This document shows positions 7,690-15,919 of a DNA stretch of 39,413 bases, piece by piece. The DNA lies in NCBI GenBank assembly GCA_019637695.1, contig JAHBVG010000066.1:1-39413 (forward strand). Direction: 5' to 3'. A program made the position numbers and the translations under genes. The stretch comes from Caldilineaceae bacterium (GTDB lineage Bacteria; Chloroflexota; Anaerolineae; Caldilineales; Caldilineaceae). The first letter of the stretch is position 1, and each line of letters opens with the position of its first letter. The notes under the pieces are model-generated. The model searched no databases. It was not told the DNA's origin and saw only the letters and a program-made list of their open reading frames with translations.

Positions 7690-8382
7690 CTACAAATTGT
7701 GAGGAGGCTTGCATTCCACCTGGCAGCGCTTGATCACAGCCAGCAACTCGCTGAGGATCATGGCCGTTGCTCCCCAAATTGTCTGCTCACAGACATAGAA
7801 AAAGGGAACTTTCGCCTTACGGTCACGCAGTTGCCACTCCTCCTGATGGCGGTTGCGCGGGTCCTGGAGGTCGGTCAGGCGGACCTCTAACAGCTTGGCG
7901 ACCTCATACGGATCGGTACGGAAGTCGGGGCGGTGTCCGATCCAGCCGACGGTTGGGGTAACTTCGTAGTTGCTTGGGAGAATGTAAAGCCTGGAAAGAC
8001 GACCGAGGATCTGCACTTTCTCCGGCTCAATGCCGATCTCTTCGTAGGCTTCGCGCAGGGCAGTCGCCGAAATATCGACGTCAATCGCATCTTGCCCGCC
8101 ACCCGGGAAGCCCACCTGCCCACTATGGACGCCCTCATACTTGGGGCGCAGGATCAGCGGCAAGTAGAGATGATCCTCTTGAGGGTATAAGAGCGCAAGC
8201 ACCCCACCCTGGCGCGGCGACGCTGGCGCGAACTCAGGTTCCCATCCAGGGCGGGGCAGCGGCGCCATCTCCGTATGCGCAGCGCGTCCGGGCAACGAGG
8301 AATCGCCCAACGCCTCAGCTAACGCCGGAATCAGCGGGTGAGTGTCTTGGAAAGCTATCCTTTCGCGGTTTGGTTTCGACAT
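7690..8382 (-). CDS. Nudix hydrolase, CoA pyrophosphatase type
   Basis: Protein of 230 residues of the Nudix superfamily, most like CoA/acyl-CoA diphosphatases (NudL/YeaB/PCD1), which cut CoA to phosphopantetheine and ADP. The signature before the Nudix box, LILRPKYEGVHSGQVGFPGG, matches the CoA-specific LLxxRxxxxxxHxGQVxFPGG pattern. The Nudix box follows as GGGQDAIDVDISATALREAYEEIGI, with the REAYEE acidic core intact. ATG 8382 (MSKPNRERIAF) is preferred over an upstream TTG at 8394. The gene is downstream of the AmaP-like gene on the same strand, separated by a hairpin repeat. Confidence 0.93.
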   Translation of the reverse strand: MSKPNRERIAFQDTHPLIPALAEALGDSSLPGRAAHTEMAPLPRPGWEPEFAPASPRQGGVLALLYPQEDHLYLPLILRPKYEGVHSGQVGFPGGGQDAIDVDISATALREAYEEIGIEPEKVQILGRLSRLYILPSNYEVTPTVGWIGHRPDFRTDPYEVAKLLEVRLTDLQDPRNRHQEEWQLRDRKAKVPFFYVCEQTIWGATAMILSELLAVIKRCQVECKPPHNL

Positions 8383-8400
8383 AGCAGTTTTCAAAGGTGA

Positions 8401-8487
8401 GTAGTGACTGGTGATAGGTGACTGGAGATTGGTGAGTTGACCCGTACTCCCACCTCAATCACTTATCACCATTCACCTGTCCCTAAC
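8401..8487. repeat. Inverted heptamer arrays, (GGTGACT)n family
   Basis: The left arm (about 8404-8436) repeats GTGACTG/GTGATAG/GAGATTG units and the right arm (about 8457-8487) carries their complement (AATCACTTATCACCATTCACC). The arms can pair imperfectly across the short gap between the AmaP-like and Nudix genes. Confidence 0.8.
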
Positions 8488-8491
8488 TCGC

Positions 8492-9058
8492 TCATGCCAT
8501 CCACTCTTCTTCGAACGGGGCATGGCGAATGCGGACGTCCAGCTTGCCGAGGCGAAGCCCCATATCCTGCTCGATGATGTCGCGCGCCACTTCCACCACC
8601 TCATCCGTCTTCATGGGGACATCTACATCGGGCGCGGTTTCCACTTCCAGGCGGACATCAACAGAGCTGCCGCGTGCCTTCACGTCGGGGATCACCGTGA
8701 TCACCTCGGCGAGTTGGTCGAGATGCCAGGCCAGCCGGCGCGCCACACTCGTGGTATCCAATTCCGCCGATCCTCCCTCGCGGGTGTGAATGCGGACACC
8801 GCGCCGTCGTCGCGGCCAGAGTTCGATCAAAAGCAACGAGCCAAAAAGCAAAACGGCGCTCGCGCCCACGGCTATCTGACCGATGATGAAGTTGGTTTGA
8901 TTGGCTGTTTGCCAGATCGTCAACTGGGCTTCTACCCGTGCCAACACCGACTGCACAGCGATCAACGACGGTATGGGTAAAAGCGCAATATAACAAAAAA
9001 GGACCAATAACGATAACCAGAAGAGGCCCGCCACCACCCGGTTGAAGAGGTTAAGCAC
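8492..9058 (-). CDS. Alkaline-shock-response membrane anchor (AmaP)-like protein
   Basis: Protein of 188 residues with two membrane segments (about 8-32 and 57-80) and a C-terminal Asp23-like soluble domain (about 100-175: VARRLAWHLDQLAEVITVIPDVKARGSSVDVRL and DEVVEVARDIIEQDMGLRLGKLDVRI). This is the layout of AmaP, the membrane anchor of Asp23 in the envelope stress response of Gram-positive bacteria. The start is GTG 9058, supported by AGGAGA about six bases upstream; there is no ATG. A TATAAT lies about 60 bp upstream. No separate asp23 gene is seen nearby. Confidence 0.8.
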   Translation of the reverse strand: MLNLFNRVVAGLFWLSLLVLFCYIALLPIPSLIAVQSVLARVEAQLTIWQTANQTNFIIGQIAVGASAVLLFGSLLLIELWPRRRRGVRIHTREGGSAELDTTSVARRLAWHLDQLAEVITVIPDVKARGSSVDVRLEVETAPDVDVPMKTDEVVEVARDIIEQDMGLRLGKLDVRIRHAPFEEEWMA

Positions 9059-9114
9059 ACGTTTCTCCTATACCATTGCATCTCGTGTAGCGGAAGACTA
9101 CAAACTATGGTCCG

Positions 9115-9120
9115 ATTATA
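9115..9120 (-). promoter_or_regulatory. Probable -10 box for the AmaP-like gene
   Basis: On the minus strand the sequence reads TATAAT, about 57 bp upstream of the GTG start. No good -35 hexamer is found at 16-18 bp (TTCGAC at 18 bp is poor), so the site is only probable. Confidence 0.45.
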
Positions 9121-9383
9121 CATCAGGGTAAGGATGAGGTCGAAAGCGAGGGAACGAATGGGCGAATGGATCGCGGACGCCCAAATGGGGGAATTTTGGT
9201 GGATCGTCCATTATTGCAGTACTATCAGAAGTTGGGGCGGCGCGGAGCGGCTTCCAGAGAGGCAAGTGTTTGCCCCGCTACAGATAAAAGTATACAGAAC
9301 AACGATGATGGCAGGGTTGATCTGTCAGATCTTCCGCAACCTGGCACAAGTGAAGCAATATTGGCGGCGAAATTCCTATAGAG
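9121..9383. other. Intergenic region between divergent genes, no gene seen
   Basis: Open frames here are short and lack ribosome binding sites and recognisable motifs. A possible plus-strand promoter for the phosphoesterase is TTGCCC (9270-9275) with TATACA (9291-9296), but the spacing is only 15 bp. Confidence 0.5.
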
Positions 9384-10445
9384 ATGATGATGGTGAATAG
9401 AACCAAAACAGGACAACTTCTGGCTGTCGCGGGGCTGATGACCGGTCTGACCGCAGGGATTGGGGCGGCGCTGGCGGGTTACGCCTTCTGGCTGGAGCCG
9501 ATGGATGTGCGCATGGAGACGTTGACCATCCACCTTCCACAGGCTCGGCAGCGACTGCCACAGCGCGGTCTGCGTATCCTTCATCTCTCCGATTTTCACT
9601 TCCAGGGCAAGGAATGGCGTGAACAGGGCAAAATCGAGCGGGTGCGCCAGCTCACCAACGGACTGGAATACGATCTGCTGATCCACACGGGGGATTTTCT
9701 CCACTATGACAGTGGCATGGAAAATGTGGGGGCTATCTTCGACGCCTTGCCCCGTCCGCGCCTGGGCGCGTTCGCCGTCCTCGGCAACCATGATTACGCC
9801 ACCTATACCATGAGCAAGGCGCTGCCGTATACCTGGCAGAACTTTCTGGCCCGCGAATCTCGCTTCCGGCGGATCAAACCCTCGTCATTGCACTACACAT
9901 ACAGCGAACGGGTGGAACAATATTTGCGCTTTGGCCTCTACCTCTTCTTCAACCGCCTGGACAGTGAACGTACTGGCGGCAACGATGTGGCGCGCCTGCG
10001 CTACGAATTAGAACGAAAAGGCATTCAATGTCTGCAAAACAGATCCGTTCACCTCAACGGCGATACCGGCGAGGCAGTGGATCTCTACCTGGCCGGGATC
10101 GATGATCTGGTCGAGGGCAGACCCAATTTGGCGGCAGCCCTGCGCCACATCCCCGACGATGCGCCGTTGATCATGCTCTCGCACAACCCGGACATTTTGC
10201 TGGCAAAGGCAGTCCTGCGCGCCGATCTGCTGTTGGCGGGCCATACCCACGGCGGGCAGATTGTGTTGCCCTTGCTCGGCGCCGCGCACACCCAATCCGA
10301 TTGTCTCTCGCGCAGGGAGGCATCCGGCTATTTCCGCCGCGGCAAGACTCAGATCTACATCAACCGCGGCCTGGGCGAAGGCATCCCCCTTCGTTTTGGC
10401 GCGCCGCCGCAGATCACGCTGATTACAATAGCAGGTGGCAGGTAG
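9384..10445 (+). CDS. Membrane-anchored calcineurin-like metallophosphoesterase (YkuE/YaeI-like)
   Basis: Protein of 353 residues with one N-terminal membrane segment or signal anchor (about 10-35) and a two-metal phosphoesterase domain. All metal motifs are present: LSDFH (Asp70, His72), TGD (Asp104), LGNHD (Asn135, His136), the histidine in MLSHNPD, and LLAGHTHGGQ near the C-terminus. This arrangement resembles YkuE/YaeI, which act on UDP-diacylglucosamine or related phosphoester substrates, but the true substrate is unknown. The C-terminal residues AGGR and the stop codon TAG come from the first units of a heptamer array (GCAGGTA), so the gene end appears to have been altered by, or merged with, the repeat. 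Confidence 0.9.
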   Translation: MMMVNRTKTGQLLAVAGLMTGLTAGIGAALAGYAFWLEPMDVRMETLTIHLPQARQRLPQRGLRILHLSDFHFQGKEWREQGKIERVRQLTNGLEYDLLIHTGDFLHYDSGMENVGAIFDALPRPRLGAFAVLGNHDYATYTMSKALPYTWQNFLARESRFRRIKPSSLHYTYSERVEQYLRFGLYLFFNRLDSERTGGNDVARLRYELERKGIQCLQNRSVHLNGDTGEAVDLYLAGIDDLVEGRPNLAAALRHIPDDAPLIMLSHNPDILLAKAVLRADLLLAGHTHGGQIVLPLLGAAHTQSDCLSRREASGYFRRGKTQIYINRGLGEGIPLRFGAPPQITLITIAGGR

Positions 10446-10580
10446 CAGGTAGGGCACAGGGAAGGCAAACGGCAAAAGTAAAAAGGCAAAAACGGTAGCA
10501 AGGGGCAGGTTTGCAAGTTGCAGGTACACACGTTTCACGAAACACGCAATTTACCCCTCACCCCTCGCAATTCGAAATTC
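10426..10580. repeat. Composite heptamer array region with at least four families
   Basis: Successive 7-bp families: GCAGGTA (about 10429-10454), AAAGGCA-like (about 10461-10495), TTGCAGG (about 10505-10530), then ACGAAAC/ACGCAAT and ACCCCTC units. It fills nearly the whole gap between the phosphoesterase and methyltransferase genes. Confidence 0.85.
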
Positions 10581-10585
10581 GCACG

Positions 10586-10597
10586 AGGAGACACTTG
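10586..10597 (+). promoter_or_regulatory. Ribosome binding site that sets a TTG start
   Basis: AGGAG (10586-10590) lies four bases before TTG (10595-10597). The open frame continues upstream into the repeat array to a TTG at 10511, but this Shine-Dalgarno points to the TTG at 10595 as the start of the methyltransferase. Confidence 0.65.
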
Positions 10598-11140
10598 ATC
10601 CCTCTCAAACTCTTTTCAAACTGGCGGCCAGGGTTGGTCGGAGATCTATCGGGGACGGTGCTGGAGATCGGCGCGGGCACCGGGGTAAATTTTGATTACT
10701 ATCGCCGCGCCCAGGTGATCCATGCTATTGAGCCAGACTCGGATCGGGCGCGCGAGGCAGAGTTTGCCGCGCTAGAGGTTCGCCACAAGATCCCCATTTA
10801 TGTGAAGGTAGCGCCCGCCGAAGCGCTGCCCTACCCCGATCATCACTTTGATGTGGTGGTCAGCTCGCTCGTCTTCTGCTCGGTGAACAGCCAGGAGCAG
10901 GCGCTGGCCGAGATCGAACGGGTGTTGCGCCCAGGCGGCGAATTGTGGATGGTCGAGCATGTGCGCCCGTCCACGCCGATCCTGGCCTGGCTGGCTGCGA
11001 CAGTCACCCCGTATTGGAAGAAGATCGCCTTCAACTGCCATTTGGACCGCCCCACGCTGGATCTCCTTCAGCAGCGCGGCTGGCGCGTCGAATTACGGCG
11101 ACGGATCGGCGTCTTCGTTAAGTTGCGAGCTACCCGATGA
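10595..11140 (+). CDS. Class I SAM-dependent methyltransferase
   Basis: Methyltransferase of 181 residues of the UbiE/Methyltransf_11 type. Motif I is VLEIGAGTG (about residues 19-27), followed by an acidic loop (HAIEPDSD), LPYPDHHFDVVVSSLVFCSV (motif II region), and VLRPGGELWMVEHV (motif III). There is no membrane segment, although the C-terminal helix after STPILAWLAATVTPYW is hydrophobic, as in related methyltransferases acting on lipids or quinones. The TTG start follows AGGAG. Its stop codon overlaps the ATG of the next gene (ATGA), so translation is coupled with the glycosyltransferase. Substrate is unknown. Confidence 0.88.
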   Translation: MIPLKLFSNWRPGLVGDLSGTVLEIGAGTGVNFDYYRRAQVIHAIEPDSDRAREAEFAALEVRHKIPIYVKVAPAEALPYPDHHFDVVVSSLVFCSVNSQEQALAEIERVLRPGGELWMVEHVRPSTPILAWLAATVTPYWKKIAFNCHLDRPTLDLLQQRGWRVELRRRIGVFVKLRATR

Positions 11141-12219
11141 AATCCATTGCCTACTTCGTCACCCCTCACGGCTTCGGACACGCCACCCGCGCCAGCGCGG
11201 TGATGGCTGCTTTACAATGTCGTCATCCTGACCTGTGCTGCGAAATCTTTACCCAGGCGCCACGCTGGCTCTTCGCCGAATCGTTGCCTGGCCCCTTCTG
11301 CTATCACGAAATCTACAGCGATGTGGGGTTGGCCCAATTCGACGCGCTCAACGTGGATCTGGAATCAACCCTGGCCCGTTTGAATCAGCTAATTCCCTTT
11401 GCGCCTGCTTTGATCGAAGATTTGAGCAAACGCGTACAGCAAGCTGGCTGCGAGATGATCTTTTGTGACATCGCGCCGCTAGGGATCGCCGTGGCGCAGC
11501 GGGTGGGCATACCCTCGGTCGTCGTCGAGAATTTTACCTGGGATTGGATCTACGAAGGTTATGTCCATCTATCGCCCCGATTGCGGCCTTATGTGGATTG
11601 GATGGCCGAACAGTTTGCGGCTACGTCCATCCACATTCAAACCGAACCCGTCTGCCGTCGGGGACCGGCATGGTGGCCGACGGATCTAACCGTGGCGCCG
11701 GTGGCTCGTGCGCTGCGTACCCCTGCTCACGAGATCCGCCAACACTTAGCCATCCCCAATGGAGTGTCTTTGATCCTCGTGACTATGGGCGGTATGGATT
11801 GGCGACACAGCCGGTTGGACCGATTGGAGGAGATGGCGCCGGTCCACTTTCTCTTCACGGGCGGCGACACACAGGGTGAGATCCCACACAATGTCCACTT
11901 TCTGGGGCGGGATTCTGGCTTTTATCACCCGGATTTGGTCGCAGCCAGCGACGCCGTGGTGGGCAAACTCGGTTACAGCACAGTGGCCGAGGTCTACCAC
12001 GCCGGCATCCCGTATGGGTACATTCCACGCGCCCATTTTCGTGAATCGGCGGTGCTGGCCGATTTTATCCATGCGCGAATGGGTGGTCTTCCCATCGCCG
12101 AGGAGCAATTCACCGACGGCAGTTGGGTCGATTCAATCCCCGCGCTGCTGGCCCTGCGTCCGCATCCGCGCCAACCTATCAACGGCGCGGATCAGATCGC
12201 GGCCTTTGTGTCCAACTAA
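11137..12219 (+). CDS. GT-B fold glycosyltransferase (GT28/MurG-like)
   Basis: Protein of 360 residues of the GT-B superfamily, like MurG/GT28 enzymes and the N-terminal domain of L-arabinokinase-like proteins. The N-terminus shows the glycine-rich acceptor loop FVTPHGFGHATRASAV (residues 7-22). The C-terminal half has the family features ILVTMGGMDW, VHFLFTGG, DLVAASDAVVGKLGYSTVAEVYHAGIPYGYIPR, in which the GKLGYSTVAE segment corresponds to the nucleotide-sugar binding region. It is coupled to the preceding methyltransferase by a four-base overlap. No membrane segment is seen. The donor and acceptor are unknown. Confidence 0.86.
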   Translation: MKSIAYFVTPHGFGHATRASAVMAALQCRHPDLCCEIFTQAPRWLFAESLPGPFCYHEIYSDVGLAQFDALNVDLESTLARLNQLIPFAPALIEDLSKRVQQAGCEMIFCDIAPLGIAVAQRVGIPSVVVENFTWDWIYEGYVHLSPRLRPYVDWMAEQFAATSIHIQTEPVCRRGPAWWPTDLTVAPVARALRTPAHEIRQHLAIPNGVSLILVTMGGMDWRHSRLDRLEEMAPVHFLFTGGDTQGEIPHNVHFLGRDSGFYHPDLVAASDAVVGKLGYSTVAEVYHAGIPYGYIPRAHFRESAVLADFIHARMGGLPIAEEQFTDGSWVDSIPALLALRPHPRQPINGADQIAAFVSN

Positions 12220-12280
12220 ACCCACCGGGTTACAGAAAACCCGGCAGGTCCCCTCATCATGCCACCAAAAGGAGACTGAC

Positions 12281-13288
12281 ATGACCGAAAAAGTACGCTG
12301 GGGCATTCTTTCCACAGCCAAGATCAACCAGGCGCTGCTGGGTCCCATCCGCAAAGCGGAACGTAGTGAATTGGCCGCCGTCGCCAGCCGTGATCAGGCA
12401 AAGGCCGACGCCTACGCCCGCCAGGAAGGGATCTCCAAAGCCTATGGCAGCTATGAGGCGATGCTGGCCGACCCCGACGTGGACGCCGTCTATATTTCGC
12501 TGCCCAACAGCCTCCACTGTGAGTGGACGGTGAAAGCGGCGCAAGCGGGCAAACACGTCCTTTGCGAGAAGCCGCTGGTGGTGACACTCGACGAGTTCGA
12601 CCGCGTGGAAGCAGCGGCGAAGGCCAACAATGTGATCGTCACCGAAGCCTTCATGTATCTGCACCATCCGCAGACCCAAACCGCTCGGCGGCTGATCGAG
12701 GAGGGACATATCGGCGCGCTTCAGTTGATCCACAGTTGGTTCAACTTCTATCTGCCGCCCGAACGGGTGGAAAACATCCGCCTCAGCGCTGAACTCACCG
12801 GCGGCTCGCTTTGGGATGTGGGCGTCTACCCCAACAGCGCCGCCATCTACATGGCGCAACCGGAACGTCCGCAGGCGGTATGGGCCAGCCAGATTGTGGG
12901 CGAAAGCGGCGTGGATGTAGCCATGCGCGCCCAGATCGCTTTTAGCGGCGGCGTTGTCGGGCAGATCTCGTCGGGCTTCCGCACACCCTTCCGTGAGGGG
13001 ATCTATCTGGTGGGCGACAACGGCATCCTCCACCTGCCCGAACCGTGGAAACCCGGACTCAAGGGCAACGACAGCGTGATGACCTTGACCGCACAGAATG
13101 GCGCCGTCAAAGAATTCGTCACCCCGGCAGTGGACCCATATTTGTGCGAAGTGCAGGCCATGGAAAGTTGCATCCTCGATGGGGCCGCGCCCATCGTGCC
13201 ACTGAGCCTCAGCCGCATCTTTTTGCAGAGCGCGCTGGCGATCTACGCGTCCGCCCGCAGCGGGGATGTGGTGAGGATTCAAGAATAG
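12281..13288 (+). CDS. Gfo/Idh/MocA family NAD(P)-dependent oxidoreductase
   Basis: Sugar/inositol dehydrogenase-like protein of 335 residues. It has an N-terminal Rossmann fold (VRWGILSTAKINQALLGPI, then ELAAVASRDQAKADAYA and DVDAVYISLPNSLH), the family catalytic motif CEKPL (AGKHVLCEKPLVV), and a C-terminal substrate domain beginning at EAFMYLHHPQTQTARRLIEEG, where GGSLWDVGVYPNS carries the conserved Asp and likely catalytic residues. ATG 12281 is preceded by AAAGGAG six bases upstream. It lies 61 bp after the glycosyltransferase, with a small hairpin (CCGGGTT/AACCCGG, 12225-12244) in between, and is followed by a clear terminator, so the three genes are a likely operon. Confidence 0.93.
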   Translation: MTEKVRWGILSTAKINQALLGPIRKAERSELAAVASRDQAKADAYARQEGISKAYGSYEAMLADPDVDAVYISLPNSLHCEWTVKAAQAGKHVLCEKPLVVTLDEFDRVEAAAKANNVIVTEAFMYLHHPQTQTARRLIEEGHIGALQLIHSWFNFYLPPERVENIRLSAELTGGSLWDVGVYPNSAAIYMAQPERPQAVWASQIVGESGVDVAMRAQIAFSGGVVGQISSGFRTPFREGIYLVGDNGILHLPEPWKPGLKGNDSVMTLTAQNGAVKEFVTPAVDPYLCEVQAMESCILDGAAPIVPLSLSRIFLQSALAIYASARSGDVVRIQE

Positions 13289-13321
13289 CGTAGGGGTAAG
13301 TACGCCCTACCCCTCCAAACG

Positions 13322-13350
13322 AAAGGACTGAGCCTCGGCTCAGTCCTTTT
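13322..13350 (+). terminator. Rho-independent terminator after the oxidoreductase
   Basis: AAAGGACTGAGC (13322-13333) pairs with GCTCAGTCCTTT (13338-13349) across a CTCG tetraloop, with T residues at the 3' end. It lies 33 bp after the stop codon. Confidence 0.88.
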
Positions 13351-13379
13351 GATTCGAACCATTTCTCAAATTGTACGGG

Positions 13380-13445
13380 CCAGGAAGCACCAACTCGACA
13401 GAGGGCGATGTAGAGCGGCGATGAAGCCGGGCCGCTGCTTCCTGG
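13380..13445. other. Long-range stem in the convergent gap
   Basis: CCAGGAAGCA (13380-13389) and TGCTTCCTGG (13436-13445) are perfect 10-bp inverted arms around about 46 bases that are themselves GC-rich and partly self-complementary. It could be a structured RNA or a repeat. There is no T-run and no gene in this gap. Confidence 0.5.
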
Positions 13446-13495
13446 TGAAGCCATTGTACCGCGATTTTTCCAAAAAGATAGTTAAGAATTTTTAA

Positions 13496-13570
13496 CAGAG
13501 GACGAAGGACGAATGTATGGTGGCTTCAGATTCTAGACGTTCGCCCTCCGTCTTTCGTCTTCCGTCCCCC
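13496..13570. repeat. Inverted heptamer arrays, (GAAGGAC)n family
   Basis: The left arm GAGGACGAAGGACGAA (from about 13497) and the right arm (about 13540-13566: CCTCCGT, CTTTCGT, CTTCCGT units) are imperfect inverted copies with a 7-bp period. They lie just after the stop codon of the aldolase/dehydrogenase gene. Confidence 0.78.
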
Positions 13571-13571
13571 T

Positions 13572-15761
13572 CTATCGCAGAAACGCCTCGTGCAGCCCGC
13601 CGTCCACGGTGAAGATCTGGCCGGTGGTCTTACTAAAGGCGCGGCTGCTGAGGAGATAGGCCATCTCGGCCTGATCGTCAAGGCGGATGGGCGAGTGGGT
13701 CAGCGTGCGGCGGGCGTAGAATTCGGCCAGCCGGTTGCGCAACGATTCCGTCTCCTCGGCCTCGTTGAAGGCGATATTGTACTTGGTCAGCGAGCTGATC
13801 ACCCGATCGCGGGGGAACATGCTACTGCCTTCCACCACGGTGGCAGGGGCCAGCCCGTTGACCCGCACCAGCGGCGCCATCTCTATCGCCAACTCGCGCA
13901 CGAGATGGTTGGCGGCGGCTTTGCTCGTATCGTAGGCCAGCGATCCCTTCTTGGCGACGACGGCGTTGGCGCTGGTAGTCAGCACCAGCGAACCGCGCAG
14001 CCCTTGTGCTTCCCAAAGGACGCGGGCCTCGTCGGCCACGAGATAGCTCCCCGTCACGTTGACGGCGTAGGTGAGCGCCCACTTGTCGTCGGGGATGCGC
14101 CCTTCCCGATCGGGTGAAACGAAGATACCGGCGGTGACGATGACGTTGTCGATGCCGCCATAGGCCAGGAGGATCTGCTCGAACATCGCGCGCACGCTCT
14201 CCCGGTTCGTCACATCCACGCGCAGACCGATGGCCGGTCCACAGCCGGAGATGCCGGTGCCGGCCACGCCGATGCCCACGCCATACTTTTTCGTCAACTC
14301 GTCCGCCGTGGATTGGGCGGATTCGAGGCTGAGATCGGCGCAGACTACATGCGCGCCCTCTTTAGCGACGCGATGGGCCACCGCCTTGCCAATGCCGCTC
14401 CCCGCGCCGATGACGACGACGACGTTGCGCGCTAATTCCTGTTCGGGGGGCATACGCTTGAGTTTCGCCTCTTCCAACAGCCAATACTCAATGTCAAAGG
14501 CTTCTTGTTGGGGCAGGGAAATGTACTCGCTGATCGCCTCGGCCCCGCGCATTACCTCGACGGCGGCATTGTAGAATTCCGCCGTGACGCGCGACTCACT
14601 CTTGTTCTTGCCCCAGGCGATCATGCCCACGCCGGGGATCAAAATTACCGTGGGGTTGGGGTCGCGCATGGCCGGCGAATTGGAATGTTTGCAGGTGTTG
14701 TAATAGGCGGCGTAGTCCTCGCGGTATTGGGCCAGTCCGCTTTCAAGCTTTTGCAGCAGCGCGTCCACATCTTCACCCTGAGGATTCCAATCCACGTAGA
14801 GTGGCTTGATCTTGGTGCGCAAAAAGTGATCCGGGCAGGATGTGCCCAGTTCGGCCAGCCTCGGCGCGTCGTGGCTATTGACAAAGCGCAGGATGGTCGC
14901 GTCCGCCTGGACGGTGGCGATGAATTTGCTCTGCTGCGAGACCATCCCGCGCAGCCGTGGCAGCACGTCCACCAGCAGCCGCGTGCGCTCTTCGTCGGGG
15001 AGGGGCGCAAACTTTTGGCCGCCGAAGGTGGCGTCCCCTTTGTCGCGCGATTCGATGTAGCGCGCCGCCTTTTCGATCAACGCCAGCGAGCGCTCGTAGC
15101 AGATTCTGTCATCGTCGGCCCAGTTGATCAACCCATGCTGCCCCATGACGATACCGATCATCCCCGGCTGACGTTCGGCAAGATCTTGCATGACCAATCC
15201 CAAATCGAAGCCAGGACGCTGCCAATCGACCCAACCCACTTCTTCCCCAAAGATTTCGGCGGTGAGCGCTTCGCCATCTTTCGCCGCAGCGACGGCGATG
15301 ACAGCGTTGGGATGGGTGTGATCCACATGCGCGGCGGGGATAAAGGCGTGTAGCGGGGTGTCGATGGAGCTGGCGCGCGGGTTGAGGTTGTAGACGGTGT
15401 GGGGATACATGCCCACCATGGCGTCCTCGACCGGGGTCTTCACCCCTCTGGGTTCGGTGTGGTTGTAGATCGGCTGTAGGGCGCGCAGTTTGTCCATGTA
15501 GAGCGAGGCGAAGTTCTCGCGTTTGGAGGTGCGCAGGTCGCCGCCCGATCCTTTGACCCAGAGTACTTCAACCTCCTCGCCGCTGATGGGATCGGGCATG
15601 TGGATCTTGGCCGAGGTGTTGCCACCGCCCGTGTTGGTGATGCGCTGATCCTGGCCCAGCAAATTAGAGCGGTAAACCAGCCGCTCCACCGCGTCCAACT
15701 TCTCGGCGACGGCATTATCCCAGAGGTAATTTACATGTTGAAAGTCGCTTTGATTTGTCAT
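13572..15761 (-). CDS. Bifunctional class II aldolase / short-chain dehydrogenase (rhamnulose-phosphate aldolase family)
   Basis: Fusion of 729 residues. The N-terminal two thirds (to about 430) is a class II (zinc) aldolase/adducin-type domain, with the zinc-binding stretch HAFIPAAHVDHTHPNA and a further histidine in MGQHGLINWADDD. The C-terminal part (from about 450) is a short-chain dehydrogenase: VVVIGAGSGIGKAVAHRVA (NAD-binding TGxxxGxG variant), NAVVAKKGSLAYDTSKAA (YxxxK catalytic pair) and ending FTVDGGLHEAFLR. Such fusions are known as bifunctional rhamnulose-1-phosphate aldolase/lactaldehyde dehydrogenases in rhamnose catabolism. The start ATG 15761 has AAAGGA at good distance. No rhamnose transport or kinase gene is adjacent, so the sugar remains inferred. 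Confidence 0.92.
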   Translation of the reverse strand: MTNQSDFQHVNYLWDNAVAEKLDAVERLVYRSNLLGQDQRITNTGGGNTSAKIHMPDPISGEEVEVLWVKGSGGDLRTSKRENFASLYMDKLRALQPIYNHTEPRGVKTPVEDAMVGMYPHTVYNLNPRASSIDTPLHAFIPAAHVDHTHPNAVIAVAAAKDGEALTAEIFGEEVGWVDWQRPGFDLGLVMQDLAERQPGMIGIVMGQHGLINWADDDRICYERSLALIEKAARYIESRDKGDATFGGQKFAPLPDEERTRLLVDVLPRLRGMVSQQSKFIATVQADATILRFVNSHDAPRLAELGTSCPDHFLRTKIKPLYVDWNPQGEDVDALLQKLESGLAQYREDYAAYYNTCKHSNSPAMRDPNPTVILIPGVGMIAWGKNKSESRVTAEFYNAAVEVMRGAEAISEYISLPQQEAFDIEYWLLEEAKLKRMPPEQELARNVVVVIGAGSGIGKAVAHRVAKEGAHVVCADLSLESAQSTADELTKKYGVGIGVAGTGISGCGPAIGLRVDVTNRESVRAMFEQILLAYGGIDNVIVTAGIFVSPDREGRIPDDKWALTYAVNVTGSYLVADEARVLWEAQGLRGSLVLTTSANAVVAKKGSLAYDTSKAAANHLVRELAIEMAPLVRVNGLAPATVVEGSSMFPRDRVISSLTKYNIAFNEAEETESLRNRLAEFYARRTLTHSPIRLDDQAEMAYLLSSRAFSKTTGQIFTVDGGLHEAFLR

Positions 15762-15784
15762 GATGATGTTCCTTTGATTGGGGA

Positions 15785-15909
15785 GAGGTGACTGGGGATT
15801 GGTGACTGGGATCGTCTTGTTCCTCTGAAATCGCTTAATCGCTGTGTACGAGCGATTAAGCGATTAAGCGATTGGAGATTGTCAACCCAGTCACCAGTCA
15901 CCAATCCCT
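15785..15909. repeat. Nested inverted heptamer/octamer hairpin element
   Basis: The outer arms GGATTGGTGACTGG (15796-15809) and CCAGTCACCAATCC (15894-15907) are perfect inverted copies of the GGTGACT family. Inside, AATCGCTTAATCGCT (15829-15843) and AGCGATTAAGCGATT (15851-15865) form a perfect 15-bp stem around a seven-base loop, here with an 8-bp repeat unit. The element fills the gap between the aldolase gene and the DUF2997-like gene. Confidence 0.93.
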
Positions 15910-15919
15910 ATTCTTCATT

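Noticed and set aside
9107..9400. 97-codon open frame upstream of the metallophosphoesterase
   Set aside because: No ribosome binding site, no recognisable motif, Arg-rich composition typical of spurious frames, and overlap with the real gene start.
10511..10594. N-terminal extension of the methyltransferase
   Set aside because: This part is encoded by the heptamer array; the AGGAG at 10586-10590 indicates a start at 10595.
12257..13282. Long open frame antisense to the Gfo/Idh/MocA gene
   Set aside because: A mirror frame produced by GC-rich codon usage; His/Arg-rich product without domains.
13342..13366. GATTCGAACC resembling the complement of a tRNA T-arm
   Set aside because: The flanking bases cannot form the five-pair T-stem and no acceptor, D- or anticodon arm is found; it is next to a terminator.
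14505..15353. 282-codon open frame antisense to the aldolase/dehydrogenase gene
   Set aside because: A shadow of the real gene; no motifs and no ribosome binding site.
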